From: a virus
Direction: 5' to 3' (one strand)
Virus record (IMG/VR): IMGVR_UViG_3300032326_001508
Span: 1 to 35,386 of that record
DNA length: 35,386 nucleotides
The notes under the pieces: model-generated
The model's input: the letters and a program-made list of their open reading frames with translations, nothing else
What the model was told of the DNA's origin: nothing
The model's database searches: none
Position numbers and translations under genes: made by a program
Part shown: positions 7,771-15,998 of the stretch, piece after piece
Layout: each line of letters begins with the position of its first letter
Position numbering within the stretch: position 1 is the first letter of the stretch

Positions 7771-8166
7771 TTAGTCTTCGTCTTCTTCGTCAAGCTTATC
7801 TTTTTCAGCATTTTTTTTGATTAATTCTCTAACTTTAGAGAAATCATCCAATGTGATATTAGCACCACTTTTATCTGTAGGGTTATCTTCAGGACTACCT
7901 TTATGTTTTAAAATATCACTTTGTAATTTAGCAATTTCAAGTTTAATTCTGATTGCAGAATCTTTAACTTTTAATGCATTATTTTTTTCTTTTGCTATTT
8001 TCGTAGCATCGTCAACATCTTCAGGTCTAACTGAATTAACTAACTCATTTATTGTTTTTTGAGCATCAACAATGTTTGAGCAAGCATCGTTATAAGTTTC
8101 TTGAATTAGACCTTCAAGACTGTTAACATCATTAGTTTTTATTTTTTGTTTTTTATGTCTTCCCAT
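7771..8166 (-). CDS. Small hypothetical protein, coiled coil; terminase-small-subunit-like appearance
   Basis: 131 residues. It starts with a basic MGRHKKQKIK tail, continues with LEGLIQETYNDACSNIVDAQKTINELV and an amphipathic helix ALKVKDSAIRIKLEIAKLQSDI, and ends with an acidic KDKLDEEDED tail. The helical, charged build and the tail-tail layout would suit a small terminase subunit (gp16-like) or an assembly factor, but no diagnostic motif proves either. The next gene starts 2 nt after its stop. Upstream, between 8167 and 8208, the sequence is pure A/T with no Shine-Dalgarno motif. Confidence 0.5.
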   Translation of the reverse strand: MGRHKKQKIKTNDVNSLEGLIQETYNDACSNIVDAQKTINELVNSVRPEDVDDATKIAKEKNNALKVKDSAIRIKLEIAKLQSDILKHKGSPEDNPTDKSGANITLDDFSKVRELIKKNAEKDKLDEEDED

Positions 8167-8208
8167 TATATATGTTTTTATATATATAAATAGTTTAATT
8201 ATATAATT

Positions 8209-8955
8209 TTATTCAAAACCATCCTCAATACCAGTGATTTTAATAAAGTTGTATAATATTTTAAATCTTCTCATAGCCATTCTAATATCTTTGGTTGAAA
8301 GATTGGTGTAATTTCTCATAGTTTCTAATATCGCGTTTTTATGATATTTGTTACCACCTTCAAGCATTGCTATTAAATATTCTCTATCATTTAAAATATC
8401 TATTAAAGCAAACCCAACCTTTTTTTCATTTTCAGATATTTTTCTTTTACCTATTAAAGATTCTGAATTTATTTCACTATCAATACCTTCTATTAATTTT
8501 TCAATTAATTCACTAGTTTCGATATCTATATTATCTATTTCGTAAGTTAAGTCATAATTCTTTTCTAAATCTGAAGTTGGTATATCTTCATATGAGTAAT
8601 TTTGTTTTATTACCCTTTCATCTTTAATTAATAACCCTAATAGATAATTTTTACATATTGTACCGTAGTAAGAATATGCTCTTTTGCCAGCGTCTTTATC
8701 AAACTTATCAGCTTTTGTTATTAGGAATGAAAGGGTGTCTGAATGTAAATCTTCAAACGTTTCACCCTTTCTATATAATTCATACTTCCTAATTATCGAT
8801 TCAATCATTTTGTCAAGTGGTTTTCTCAACCACTTATTATAAATTGTATTCCTTTCTTCATTACATTCTGATTCTAAAAATCTAACAACAGCTTTTTCTT
8901 CTTCAGGTCCGAAATATAAATCTGTAGTTCTTTTTCGACCTCTCTGTTTAGCCAT
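8209..8955 (-). CDS. gp55: Late transcription sigma factor, gp55-like
   Basis: 248 residues. The pattern LYFGPEEEKAVVRFL (13-27), then ERNTIYNKWLRKPLDKMIESII (34-55), ETFEDLHSDTLSFLITKADKFD (65-86) and GKRAYSYYGTICKNYLLG (90-107) matches what I know of T4 gp55-type sigma factors. The last part corresponds to sigma region 2, where core RNA polymerase and the -10 element are bound. gp55 redirects host polymerase to late promoters with the sliding clamp and gp33. It lies at the junction of the glycosyltransferase genes and the tail genes. The C-terminal third (residues ~170-248) is helical and has no strong match. Classical T4 TATAAATA boxes were not found upstream of the late genes in the right orientation. 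Confidence 0.75.
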   Translation of the reverse strand: MAKQRGRKRTTDLYFGPEEEKAVVRFLESECNEERNTIYNKWLRKPLDKMIESIIRKYELYRKGETFEDLHSDTLSFLITKADKFDKDAGKRAYSYYGTICKNYLLGLLIKDERVIKQNYSYEDIPTSDLEKNYDLTYEIDNIDIETSELIEKLIEGIDSEINSESLIGKRKISENEKKVGFALIDILNDREYLIAMLEGGNKYHKNAILETMRNYTNLSTKDIRMAMRRFKILYNFIKITGIEDGFE

Positions 8956-8966
8956 AATTTAAATTT

Positions 8967-9746
8967 TTAGTCTTGATAAGTTATTTCTCTATCTTTATCG
9001 AAATAATATTCTTTTTTAGCTTGTGATAACCACCAATTTGCTTCAACAGGATTCATTTCATTTTGTAAGTTATAAAACAAAGAATCAACTCTTTGATTTG
9101 TATGTTTATAACCAAATTTAGGGATAACCATAGTTTTAACATCTTTGAATGTCATTCTTAATAAGAATTCATATAAGAAAGTTAATTTTAAGTTTTTCTT
9201 AAGACCACCATTATTTAAATAAGTTTCTTTTTTCATTACCATACCATCAATATTGAATCCTTGATAAGTTAATACTGCGTTATTATCTAACACACCTAAC
9301 ACATCTGAAAAACTATTTGCCCATACCGCTTCATTTGAAAAACCAACAAATTGATTATCATCATTAACATCAATAATAATTGGTAAAAATAAATCAACAT
9401 CAGGATAAGCATTTTGATATTTAACAACATTTTTAAACCAAATGTTAGCATATTCATCATCGTATTCTAAAATTGAAAACCAAGTGGTATTGATATTGTT
9501 AACACCATAATTAATTTGACTTGAAAAATCAGATTCACCTTCATTTTTAATTACTTCACAGTGATTATGGTTACCGATTAAAGTAATTACCTTATCATAA
9601 ACACTTGGTGTTGCTACTACTAATAGATTAGGAATTTCAACTTGTTCAAAAACACTAGTAATCGCATTTTTAAATAATTGTTCAGTAACATCATTTAATT
9701 CATGCACTGGTAATATCACCGTAATATCTTTTACATTATTTGTCAT
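8967..9746 (-). CDS. Family 2 (GT-A) glycosyltransferase
   Basis: 259 residues. DITVILPVHELND at the N-terminus is the first strand and nucleotide-binding loop of a GT2 fold. SQINYGVNNINTTWFSILEYDDEY (76-99) holds the acidic metal-binding motif EYDDE (94-98) at the usual place. NNGGLKKNLKLTFLYEFLLRM (about 175-195) corresponds to the acceptor-side region of GT2 enzymes. The substrate cannot be read from the sequence. It lies 11 nt upstream of gp55 and 32 nt after the next glycosyltransferase, whose transcript it probably shares. Confidence 0.8.
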   Translation of the reverse strand: MTNNVKDITVILPVHELNDVTEQLFKNAITSVFEQVEIPNLLVVATPSVYDKVITLIGNHNHCEVIKNEGESDFSSQINYGVNNINTTWFSILEYDDEYANIWFKNVVKYQNAYPDVDLFLPIIIDVNDDNQFVGFSNEAVWANSFSDVLGVLDNNAVLTYQGFNIDGMVMKKETYLNNGGLKKNLKLTFLYEFLLRMTFKDVKTMVIPKFGYKHTNQRVDSLFYNLQNEMNPVEANWWLSQAKKEYYFDKDREITYQD

Positions 9747-9778
9747 AAAAATTTTTATTTAATTTATTATTATTGTTA

Positions 9779-10900
9779 TTATTTTGTGGTTTCAGTTTCC
9801 ATTTTTTTTAATAGTTCGCTAATAGCTTCTGTTCTATTATGGAAAATTTCACCATATACTTTCTCGATATGAGCTTTTTGATTTTCTCTAGTGTATTTAC
9901 CTTTTGTAGTTTCCATTACATCATATAAATCAGTAGGTACATTATCTTCTAACCATAATTTCAAATATGTTGCAATTAATTCAGGGATATTACTTGTAGT
10001 ATTTGTCCAAATACCATTGTTAATAATTTTTTGAGTTCCATGTTCATCATGTTCTTCCATCCATTCAGGAATAGTATTAGGTGCTTTACCAATAACAGGT
10101 GTGTTACACTCAATAGCTTCTAATGGGAATGTTCCAAATCCAGCAACATCATCAACCCAAACAGCTAAACATGATTTACCTAATTCTTCAGCAAATTGTG
10201 TTCTTGACAAACCTCTTAAATCTTTAAAAGAAACCCATTTGTATAATGGATATTGTAAATAAAATTGTTTAACAATTTTAACAGTATCCGATTGATTTCT
10301 TGTGTGAATACAGATAACTGGTTGTTTAGGTTTGTCTGAATCTGTAAAATATGAAGGGATTGACACAGGTACTGTGTATACATTTGAACTAGGAAATAAA
10401 GTATGTATAAAATTACTTTGTTTTTCTGAAGTAGTAATTACTGTGTTGTAACCATAGTCAGTCCATCTTCTACCGATTGGTAATAATTCAAAAATATATT
10501 CTGGACTTTGTGATAATACAATTTTAATACATGGGAAATGTTTTGTTTGTTCCATTAATGGAGAAAACACTTCTGGTACAACCATAAAATCTTCAGGTTT
10601 AATTTTTAAATCCTGACTTTCGATTGATACGTGTGATAATGTTCCATAGTCTTCACCTAACCAATCAACAACACCTTGTCCATGTTCATCACCATGAATC
10701 TTATAATCGTTCTTCTCGTGTAAGATATGTGCGTTATAACCTAGCTCTGTTAAAATTTTAACATGCTCATAAATGTTAGCGACACCAGCAACTGCGTTAC
10801 CTTTAGTATCTAACGTGAAAAAATAAATGTTGAAATCTTTTGACGTAATGTTCTTAATGATTTCATGTAATTGTTCTTCTGTAGCTTTATTTTGTTCCAT
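9779..10900 (-). CDS. GT-B (GT4-like) glycosyltransferase
   Basis: 373 residues. The C-terminal half carries the donor-site motif GFGTFPLEAIECNTPVIG (254-271), whose glutamate E261 follows the GT4 E-x7-E pattern. The N-terminal Rossmann half includes FFTLDTKGNAVAGVANIYEH (27-46) and a later IVLSQSPEYIF. A sugar nucleotide donor is implied; the acceptor is unknown. It is followed by the GT2 gene and preceded by a frameshifted gene. Confidence 0.75.
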   Translation of the reverse strand: MEQNKATEEQLHEIIKNITSKDFNIYFFTLDTKGNAVAGVANIYEHVKILTELGYNAHILHEKNDYKIHGDEHGQGVVDWLGEDYGTLSHVSIESQDLKIKPEDFMVVPEVFSPLMEQTKHFPCIKIVLSQSPEYIFELLPIGRRWTDYGYNTVITTSEKQSNFIHTLFPSSNVYTVPVSIPSYFTDSDKPKQPVICIHTRNQSDTVKIVKQFYLQYPLYKWVSFKDLRGLSRTQFAEELGKSCLAVWVDDVAGFGTFPLEAIECNTPVIGKAPNTIPEWMEEHDEHGTQKIINNGIWTNTTSNIPELIATYLKLWLEDNVPTDLYDVMETTKGKYTRENQKAHIEKVYGEIFHNRTEAISELLKKMETETTK

Positions 10901-10920
10901 TTTATATGTATTATTTATTA

Positions 10921-11293
10921 TTATAATTCTTTTATTATGTTATATCTTAATAATGTATTAAACGCTATCTTAAATGATAATGTAGATGCTTGTAATGCTC
11001 TTTGAGCTCCTAATGTATCATCCACTTCTTCACCTTCACTATATGTTAATACAATTTCTAACAACATTCTAACTGTTTCGTAAGTCGCAATATTGATTTC
11101 TTTATTTTTTTGACTTTCTCTAGTAGTAACTGTTTTTTTCTAAAGGTTTGTCTTTATCACTATAAGCTACTGTTGTTTCTGTTTCTAAAACATTTTTTGG
11201 TTCTAGTAACCCATCAATGGTTAATAATTTATCAAATGAATTTAAATCAATATAATAAACACTACCACCAAACTCTAAATAATTTTCATCCAT
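10921..11293 (-). CDS. Conserved-looking phage protein split by a frameshift at a poly-A run
   Basis: The first part (11293-11120) encodes 57 residues, MDENYLEFGGSVYYIDLNSF to LEKNSYY, ending in TAG. A second open stretch (11133-10921, 70 codons before TAA) in the +1 frame continues TVTTRESQKNKEINIATYETVRMLL... to YNIIKEL. The join lies at GAAAAAAAC (seven A, plus-strand T run 11133-11139). One A fewer would give a single continuous product of about 122 residues. That can reflect a sequencing error in the homopolymer, a real mutation, transcriptional slippage or +1/-2 recoding. A AAA AAC is also a canonical -1 slippery heptamer in the zero frame, but -1 would lead only to a 24-codon dead end. 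The protein itself has no recognised function. Confidence 0.55.
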
Positions 11294-11295
11294 CG

Positions 11296-11901
11296 TTAAA
11301 AGTTTTCGTATGTTGTTATTTTGGTATTTATTATTTTATCTCTTAAAGATTCGTCTTTAAAGAAATCTATAATATTATCTAATGTATAATCACTACTCAC
11401 ATTTTTATTATATGGAGCATCGATTTTAACTGATAATTTATTTTCTGGTTTATTCTCTAGAGCTATTGGATTTGCTGTTATTAGGATATCAGCATCGCCC
11501 CATTCATCTTCGTTATTTTGAACGAATCTTATGTTGTTAATTTGACAACTTAATTTAGATAAGAAAAAAAGTGTTGATGGTATGCTTTTTTGCACCTCTC
11601 TACTAACTAATTCTATTTCATGTTCTTCATCATCTTTAATGTCTTCAATAAAGCTGTTGAAGTGTTTCATTATATTATCGTGCAATTGGTCTGCATGACC
11701 AAATACTTCTAAGGATGCTTCGATAAATAAAAAATGATTTAATTCATCAACATTTTTAAACTTAAAATGGTCGATAAAATTAAAACTATCTACAGGTGTT
11801 TTTTTAATGTCAAAAGGTTCAATATACTTATCGTAAGTATAAGCCATCTGACCAATAAAGTCTCTTAATACTTCATTAACGCTTATTGCGATTTTAGCCA
11901 T
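11296..11901 (-). CDS. Hypothetical protein, possibly HAD-fold without catalytic residues
   Basis: 201 residues. The N-terminal AISVNEVLRDFIGQMAYTYD and the segment STLFFLSKLSCQINNIRFV (about 109-127), followed by WGDADILITANPIALENKP, resemble the layout of phage HAD-type nucleotidase-like proteins, but the DxD catalytic motif of HAD phosphatases is absent at the N-terminus. I recall similar proteins in T4-like phages without known function. The gene starts just downstream of a strong sigma70-like promoter with a large dyad (11907-11967) and ends 2 nt before the frameshifted gene. Confidence 0.45.
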   Translation of the reverse strand: MAKIAISVNEVLRDFIGQMAYTYDKYIEPFDIKKTPVDSFNFIDHFKFKNVDELNHFLFIEASLEVFGHADQLHDNIMKHFNSFIEDIKDDEEHEIELVSREVQKSIPSTLFFLSKLSCQINNIRFVQNNEDEWGDADILITANPIALENKPENKLSVKIDAPYNKNVSSDYTLDNIIDFFKDESLRDKIINTKITTYENF

Positions 11902-11906
11902 AAAAA

Positions 11907-11955
11907 GTTATTAATATTATAATTGTTATTATAACGTTATTATAATATTAATAAC
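11907..11955. repeat. 49-base inverted repeat (17-base arms) over a promoter
   Basis: Left arm GTTATTAATATTATAAT (11907-11923), a 15-base centre, then the exact reverse complement (11939-11955). The arms have almost no G or C. The right arm contains the -10 box of the promoter at 11939-11967, so the dyad covers the likely RNA start. It may be an operator for a dimeric regulator or an RNA hairpin in the leader of the 201-aa gene. Confidence 0.6.
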
Positions 11956-11967
11956 CAAATATGTCAA
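11939..11967 (-). promoter_or_regulatory. Promoter with perfect sigma70 boxes
   Basis: Read on the minus strand: TTGACA (11962-11967), a 17-nt spacer, then TATAAT (11939-11944). The leader to the ATG at 11901 would be about 30 nt. A related sequence lies at 24960-24987. Confidence 0.6.
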
Positions 11968-11975
11968 TACTTTAA

Positions 11976-12764
11976 TTAAATTTTATTATTTATTTTTTTT
12001 TCATCTTCTTCATCTAGTTCATCGAAGGCATCTTCAATTACTTTTATGATTGGATGTCTAAGAATATCTTTTTGACTTTTTAATTCAACACAACCAAAAT
12101 TATCTTTACCTTTAAATTTATTAAATACAATTTCTAATGCTGAATCTCTTTTATTTTTAATATCCTTTTGTTTAACATCACCCATGATAATTAATTTTGA
12201 ATTGTCACCAATACGAGTCATTAATGTTTTGATATTGTCTCTTGATATATTTTGAGCTTCATCAATAATTATCACTGCATTGTCTATTGTTCTACCTCTA
12301 ACAAATGCAATCGGAGCAATTTCTATAACACCCAATTCCAATAACTTTTCCATTCTGGTTCTACCGATAATTTTTCTAATGTTATCTGTAAAAGATTCCA
12401 TAATTGGTGCCATTTTGACTTTTAAATCACCAGGCAAAAAACCTATGTCTTCTCCTTTTAACGGTGTTATTGATTTAACTAATACAATTCTTTTAATATT
12501 TTCATCAGTAATTAATAATCTAAGTGCTTCTGAACAAGAAAGGAATGTCTTACCAGAACCTGGAAATCCATTACAAATTGTAACTATATTATTTTTAATT
12601 GAATTAACTAATGCTTTTTGATTTTCAGTCTTAGGTTTTACATCAATATTAATTGTTTTAAATATTTTTTCTTCCTCGACATTGTTTCTATTAAGAAACT
12701 GTTCCATTTCAAAAACTTCTTCTTCAGATAGTTGTTTTGATTTTCGATTTCTACCTCTACTCAT
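11976..12764 (-). CDS. phoH: PhoH-like ATPase
   Basis: 262 residues. Walker A GFPGSGKT (66-73) and Walker B VIIIDEAQN (about 163-171), with IVLVKSITPLKGEDIGFLPG between them, are the standard features of the PhoH family of P-loop ATPases. RIGDNSKLIIMGDVKQKD follows as the sensor-like region. PhoH-like proteins are common in T4-like phages and are related to RNA-acting and stress-linked ATPases; the phage role is not settled. The start follows a four-residue basic motif (MSRGRNRKSK). The gene is 3 nt from the upstream gene and 74 nt from the next, a gap that holds the sigma70-like promoter. Confidence 0.85.
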   Translation of the reverse strand: MSRGRNRKSKQLSEEEVFEMEQFLNRNNVEEEKIFKTINIDVKPKTENQKALVNSIKNNIVTICNGFPGSGKTFLSCSEALRLLITDENIKRIVLVKSITPLKGEDIGFLPGDLKVKMAPIMESFTDNIRKIIGRTRMEKLLELGVIEIAPIAFVRGRTIDNAVIIIDEAQNISRDNIKTLMTRIGDNSKLIIMGDVKQKDIKNKRDSALEIVFNKFKGKDNFGCVELKSQKDILRHPIIKVIEDAFDELDEEDEKKINNKI

Positions 12765-12767
12765 ATA

Positions 12768-13616
12768 TTAACGTTTTTCTTTATTTAAATATTTTTCATC
12801 CATTTCATCTAGACGATACTTTTCTAATAAATATTCACGTTCTTTAATTACTTCACATTTATATTTTATTATATAATATCCATCATATTCAATTAAAGAA
12901 TCAATATCTTTAATGTTATATTCAAAACCATTAAAATCGGTACATCCAATAGATTTATAAGTTATAAATTTAATCCCATCTATTTCAAATATATTTGAAA
13001 CTTTACCAGTTAAACTTTTATTAATTTCAGAAATTAATAAATTTGTTTTTCTATCAAACTCATCGGTATATTTACTAATATATAATTCAATTAATTTATT
13101 TTTTTCATCTATATTTCTAACATGTAGTTTTTTAACATAATTTTCAATATAAAATTTAGGTATAAAACTCCTTTCTATTGTGATTGGATTTTCTTGTTTT
13201 GTATCAATATCGTCAATTGAATCTACCATAGAATTAGTTATTGGGTTATTAAAAACTACTAATTCTAAATCATACCCATAATCATCAGATAATTTAACTT
13301 TATCTAAAGTTGTTGCATTATCAATTTTATTTGAAACTTTTATAATTGGATTATCATTTTCATCGTATCCAGTTACAACGTAGTTTTTATCATGTGATTC
13401 TAATGAACCAAGAACTTTATACATACGCCAACGTAATTCTTCTACTTCTTGCGTGATAACACCTTGTTTTAATGAATCCATTAAACTACCTTGATTAACT
13501 CTTTGGTGTTTCATAGTTTCATTGGATAAAATATCACCTTGTTGTGATAATGTATTTTCTTCTACTTTAGATGTAGCTAACATCAAATTTGTAATTTGTT
13601 TCTTAAACCAGTTCAT
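12768..13616 (-). CDS. Conserved hypothetical protein of T4-like phages
   Basis: 282 residues from ATG at 13616 (MNWFKKQITNLMLATSKVEE). An upstream TTG at 13640 would add eight residues but overlaps the ketoisomerase gene further, so the ATG is preferred; a 14-base overlap remains. Features are a helical start, NETMKHQRVNQGSLMDSLKQG (about 33-53), then EVEELRWRMYKVLGSLE, and a charged C-terminus. I recall similar sequences in T4-like phages as hypothetical proteins; no enzyme motif is seen. It sits between the sugar genes and phoH. Confidence 0.6.
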   Translation of the reverse strand: MNWFKKQITNLMLATSKVEENTLSQQGDILSNETMKHQRVNQGSLMDSLKQGVITQEVEELRWRMYKVLGSLESHDKNYVVTGYDENDNPIIKVSNKIDNATTLDKVKLSDDYGYDLELVVFNNPITNSMVDSIDDIDTKQENPITIERSFIPKFYIENYVKKLHVRNIDEKNKLIELYISKYTDEFDRKTNLLISEINKSLTGKVSNIFEIDGIKFITYKSIGCTDFNGFEYNIKDIDSLIEYDGYYIIKYKCEVIKEREYLLEKYRLDEMDEKYLNKEKR

Positions 13617-13995
13617 TTTTAATTTTTTTAAATTTATCAAAATCTAATATGTAATCATTAGCATCATATTCATTTGAACATAACACCAATATTTCAGAAT
13701 CTTCACTTGTGAATTTCTGTGAATCCCAAATTAATTCTGGGATAAGTATGGATTGACCTTTAATTAGATTATGTATAGTTTCGTTTAATCCATCATGTAA
13801 TATCACATCAACAGTACCATTGATACAAATTAAATATTGTTTTGTATTATAATGTGAATGATTACCTCTAACCATATTTAAAGGTACATTTTTAACAATA
13901 AAAACTCTTTTTGGTGTAAATGGTAAGTCAAAGAATTCAACTGGCATTAATATACCTCTTTCATCTTCAAAATATTTAAATGACTTATAATTCAT
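13603..13995 (-). CDS. fdtA: dTDP-sugar 3,4-ketoisomerase, FdtA/WxcM-like
   Basis: 130 residues, one cupin domain. RGNHSHYNTKQYLICINGTVDV (43-64) carries the conserved RG.H.H motif (H46, H48) and the strand pattern of FdtA/QdtA/WxcM-type enzymes. FdtA converts dTDP-4-keto-6-deoxy-D-glucose to the 3-keto-6-deoxy-galactose isomer. The aminotransferase next to it is the matching next step (FdtB-like). The gene overlaps its upstream neighbour by 11 nt and the downstream gene by 14 nt, which implies coupled translation. Whether the product sugar is galacto- or gluco-configured (FdtA or QdtA) cannot be read here. Confidence 0.7.
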   Translation of the reverse strand: MNYKSFKYFEDERGILMPVEFFDLPFTPKRVFIVKNVPLNMVRGNHSHYNTKQYLICINGTVDVILHDGLNETIHNLIKGQSILIPELIWDSQKFTSEDSEILVLCSNEYDANDYILDFDKFKKIKNELV

Positions 13996-14914
13996 TATTA
14001 AAGTTTTTTATAATATCAATTATAGTTAAAATATTTGTATTTGTCAATACTTCGTTAAAAGGAATTGATACAGTATATTTACTTTTTTCTTCTGATAATG
14101 GGTAACTATTATCATTTATTTTATATACTGGATGTAAATGCATAGCTTCATAATGAATACCGCAAGATATGTTATTGTTTTTCATAAAATTAATGAATTT
14201 ATCTCTGTTTTTAATTTCGATTCTATATAAATGATTACTAGTATTTGAATAACCTAATTCATTATTATATAATTCTTTAATTTCATTTAACTTATTTAAT
14301 TTATCATCATATTTATGAAAGTTATTTAATGCGATATCACATTGAATTGAGTTCATATACATTTTATAACCAGCAAATTTAATTTTTCTATCCCAGTTAT
14401 TTTCTGAAAAAGACATTCCGTTTAATGCCATTTCTTTTAATAACATAATTTTATTATAATCATTTGATACTATCATCCCACCATCACAAGAACCAATCGG
14501 TTTTGTTGGGTAAAAACTAAATATCATCAAATCGTTTGGATTACATTCATTAATGAATTGATTTTTTTCTATTTTTTGTGCTGAATCAACAACTTTATAA
14601 TCATCGAATTTATGTAACACATAAGAATCCCCAACCCAATTAACATCATCATAAAACTCATATTTATTTCCTGATGTTATAATAGCGTTTAAAACTACTG
14701 GTGGTATCATACTAGGTACTTTAATAGTTAAGTCTTTATATTGACTTAAGAATAGAAATATAGCACTAGTTGCACTGTTAAATGAAACAGCATATTTTGC
14801 ACCAACATAATTAGCAATAGTTTCTTCAAATTCAGTTACAACTTTATCATGTAATAAATTGTTATATTTACTAGTATCTATCGTATAATTGTTTATATTG
14901 AATAATTGTATCAT
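13985..14914 (-). CDS. DegT/DnrJ/EryC1/StrS aminotransferase (FdtB-like)
   Basis: 309 residues. The PLP lysine is K138 in FSFYPTKPIGSCDGGMI, and VVDSAQK (108-114) gives the aspartate that pairs with the cofactor nitrogen. SFNSATSAIFLFL (44-56) is the phosphate-binding turn. GIHYEAMHLHPVYK near residue 255 is the usual C-terminal motif. These enzymes transfer an amino group to a keto-sugar nucleotide. Pairing with the ketoisomerase suggests a 3-amino-3,6-dideoxyhexose. At 309 residues it is shorter than the typical ~360-380, with some compaction in the middle. It overlaps the methyltransferase gene by 4 nt (ATGA). Confidence 0.8.
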   Translation of the reverse strand: MIQLFNINNYTIDTSKYNNLLHDKVVTEFEETIANYVGAKYAVSFNSATSAIFLFLSQYKDLTIKVPSMIPPVVLNAIITSGNKYEFYDDVNWVGDSYVLHKFDDYKVVDSAQKIEKNQFINECNPNDLMIFSFYPTKPIGSCDGGMIVSNDYNKIMLLKEMALNGMSFSENNWDRKIKFAGYKMYMNSIQCDIALNNFHKYDDKLNKLNEIKELYNNELGYSNTSNHLYRIEIKNRDKFINFMKNNNISCGIHYEAMHLHPVYKINDNSYPLSEEKSKYTVSIPFNEVLTNTNILTIIDIIKNFNNEL

Positions 14915-15384
14915 TTTTTAATTTTAAATTTAGCCATTGTTTCAACTTGTTCTACTAATTCTAAATAATTTAAAGCTTCTTTATATTCTTCTCTATGAAA
15001 ATCATGTATGAATATAATTGTATTTTCATGTGATATTAATTTAACTATAGATGCACATGAAACTCTTGCTCTACCATCAATCAATATTATATCAAATGGA
15101 CCTTTGCTTAGTGGTGCTTCAATATATGATTTAAATTCATCATATGTACCACAATGACCACCTTCAGTATATGGTAAATCAGGTTTTTTTAATATTATTT
15201 CACAATTAGGTAATAATTGATTTTTTAATTTATTATACCATTCTTCCTGATGTTCTATAGATAATATGGTTTTACATTTTTTAGCAATTTCATTTGTTGA
15301 TATCCCAGAACCATATTCTAGAATTTTAGAGTCGTTAGTAATATGACTCATAAAAAATACTTCTTCGTTTTTCTGTGTAAACAT
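14911..15384 (-). CDS. SAM-dependent methyltransferase-like protein
   Basis: 157 residues from the ATG at 15384 (MFTQKNEEVFFMSH). A longer frame with an ATG at 15423 exists, but it overlaps the upstream gene by 37 bases, so the shorter start with a 2-nt gap is preferred. SKILEYGSGISTNEIAKK is motif I of the Rossmann methyltransferase fold, followed by ILSIEHQEEWY (acidic ribose-binding end of strand 2) and FDIILIDGRARVSCA (motif IV region). The acceptor could be a sugar hydroxyl or amine. Neighbours are glycan genes on both sides. Confidence 0.65.
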   Translation of the reverse strand: MFTQKNEEVFFMSHITNDSKILEYGSGISTNEIAKKCKTILSIEHQEEWYNKLKNQLLPNCEIILKKPDLPYTEGGHCGTYDEFKSYIEAPLSKGPFDIILIDGRARVSCASIVKLISHENTIIFIHDFHREEYKEALNYLELVEQVETMAKFKIKK

Positions 15385-15386
15385 AA

Positions 15387-15998
15387 TTAATTTATTTTTT
15401 TTATTAACATGGTATCGCCCCATTCATTAGTCTCACGTTTAATTATCTCGTGGTTATTTAATAAATTTTTAAAATCATTAAACCCAATGTGTGTTCTAAT
15501 TGTGTTTAAATCACCATATGTCTTATATTCTGAAAACTTTGTTTCATCTGAAAAAAATTGTCTATGAATTAAAAAGTATTCAGTCGTGTTGGTGATTATT
15601 TTGTTTAATATTTCAATAGGGTTTATTAATTCAGATATGAAACTATTACATACTATTAAATTAAATTCTTTTAGTTTTGTATAATCAAAATCATTAGCAT
15701 TAAAATAATGATAATTTTGATTAGGATTAACAACCATACTAACTTTATCAATTATATGTGGTAAGTCAAATCCAGTATAATTTACTTTTGATAAAACTCT
15801 ACCTAATTCACCAGCACCACAACCAACATCAGCCATTTTATCAATATTTAAATCACATATAAATTTATTTAATACTTTAAAATGTGGTGTTTCTTCTAAT
15901 CTTAACCAACCATTTTCTCCAGTAGCCCCTTTAATCATTTCGATTGGTAATATATTATTATCAAACCAAGCTGTGTTTTTATTTTCTAATTGACTCAT
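15387..15998 (-). CDS. SAM-dependent methyltransferase
   Basis: 203 residues. The motif MADVGCGAGELGRVL (55-69) is a textbook SAM-binding loop of a class I methyltransferase. FNLIVCNSFISELINPIEIL (about 112-131) matches the motif IV-V region. The acceptor is unknown; a sugar methyltransferase fits the island. The start overlaps the previous gene by 20 nt in another frame (GATGAGTCAATTAG), so translation is coupled. Confidence 0.75.
   Translation of the reverse strand: MSQLENKNTAWFDNNILPIEMIKGATGENGWLRLEETPHFKVLNKFICDLNIDKMADVGCGAGELGRVLSKVNYTGFDLPHIIDKVSMVVNPNQNYHYFNANDFDYTKLKEFNLIVCNSFISELINPIEILNKIITNTTEYFLIHRQFFSDETKFSEYKTYGDLNTIRTHIGFNDFKNLLNNHEIIKRETNEWGDTMLIKKIN

Noticed and set aside
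6888-7820. Plus-strand reading frames opposite the 508-aa gene
   Set aside because: They are serine, leucine and isoleucine-rich antisense shadows of a lysine-rich protein, with no start signal.
11120-11140. -1 programmed frameshift on A AAA AAC
   Set aside because: The heptamer is in the right phase, but the -1 frame stops after about 24 codons and the long continuation is in the +1 frame.
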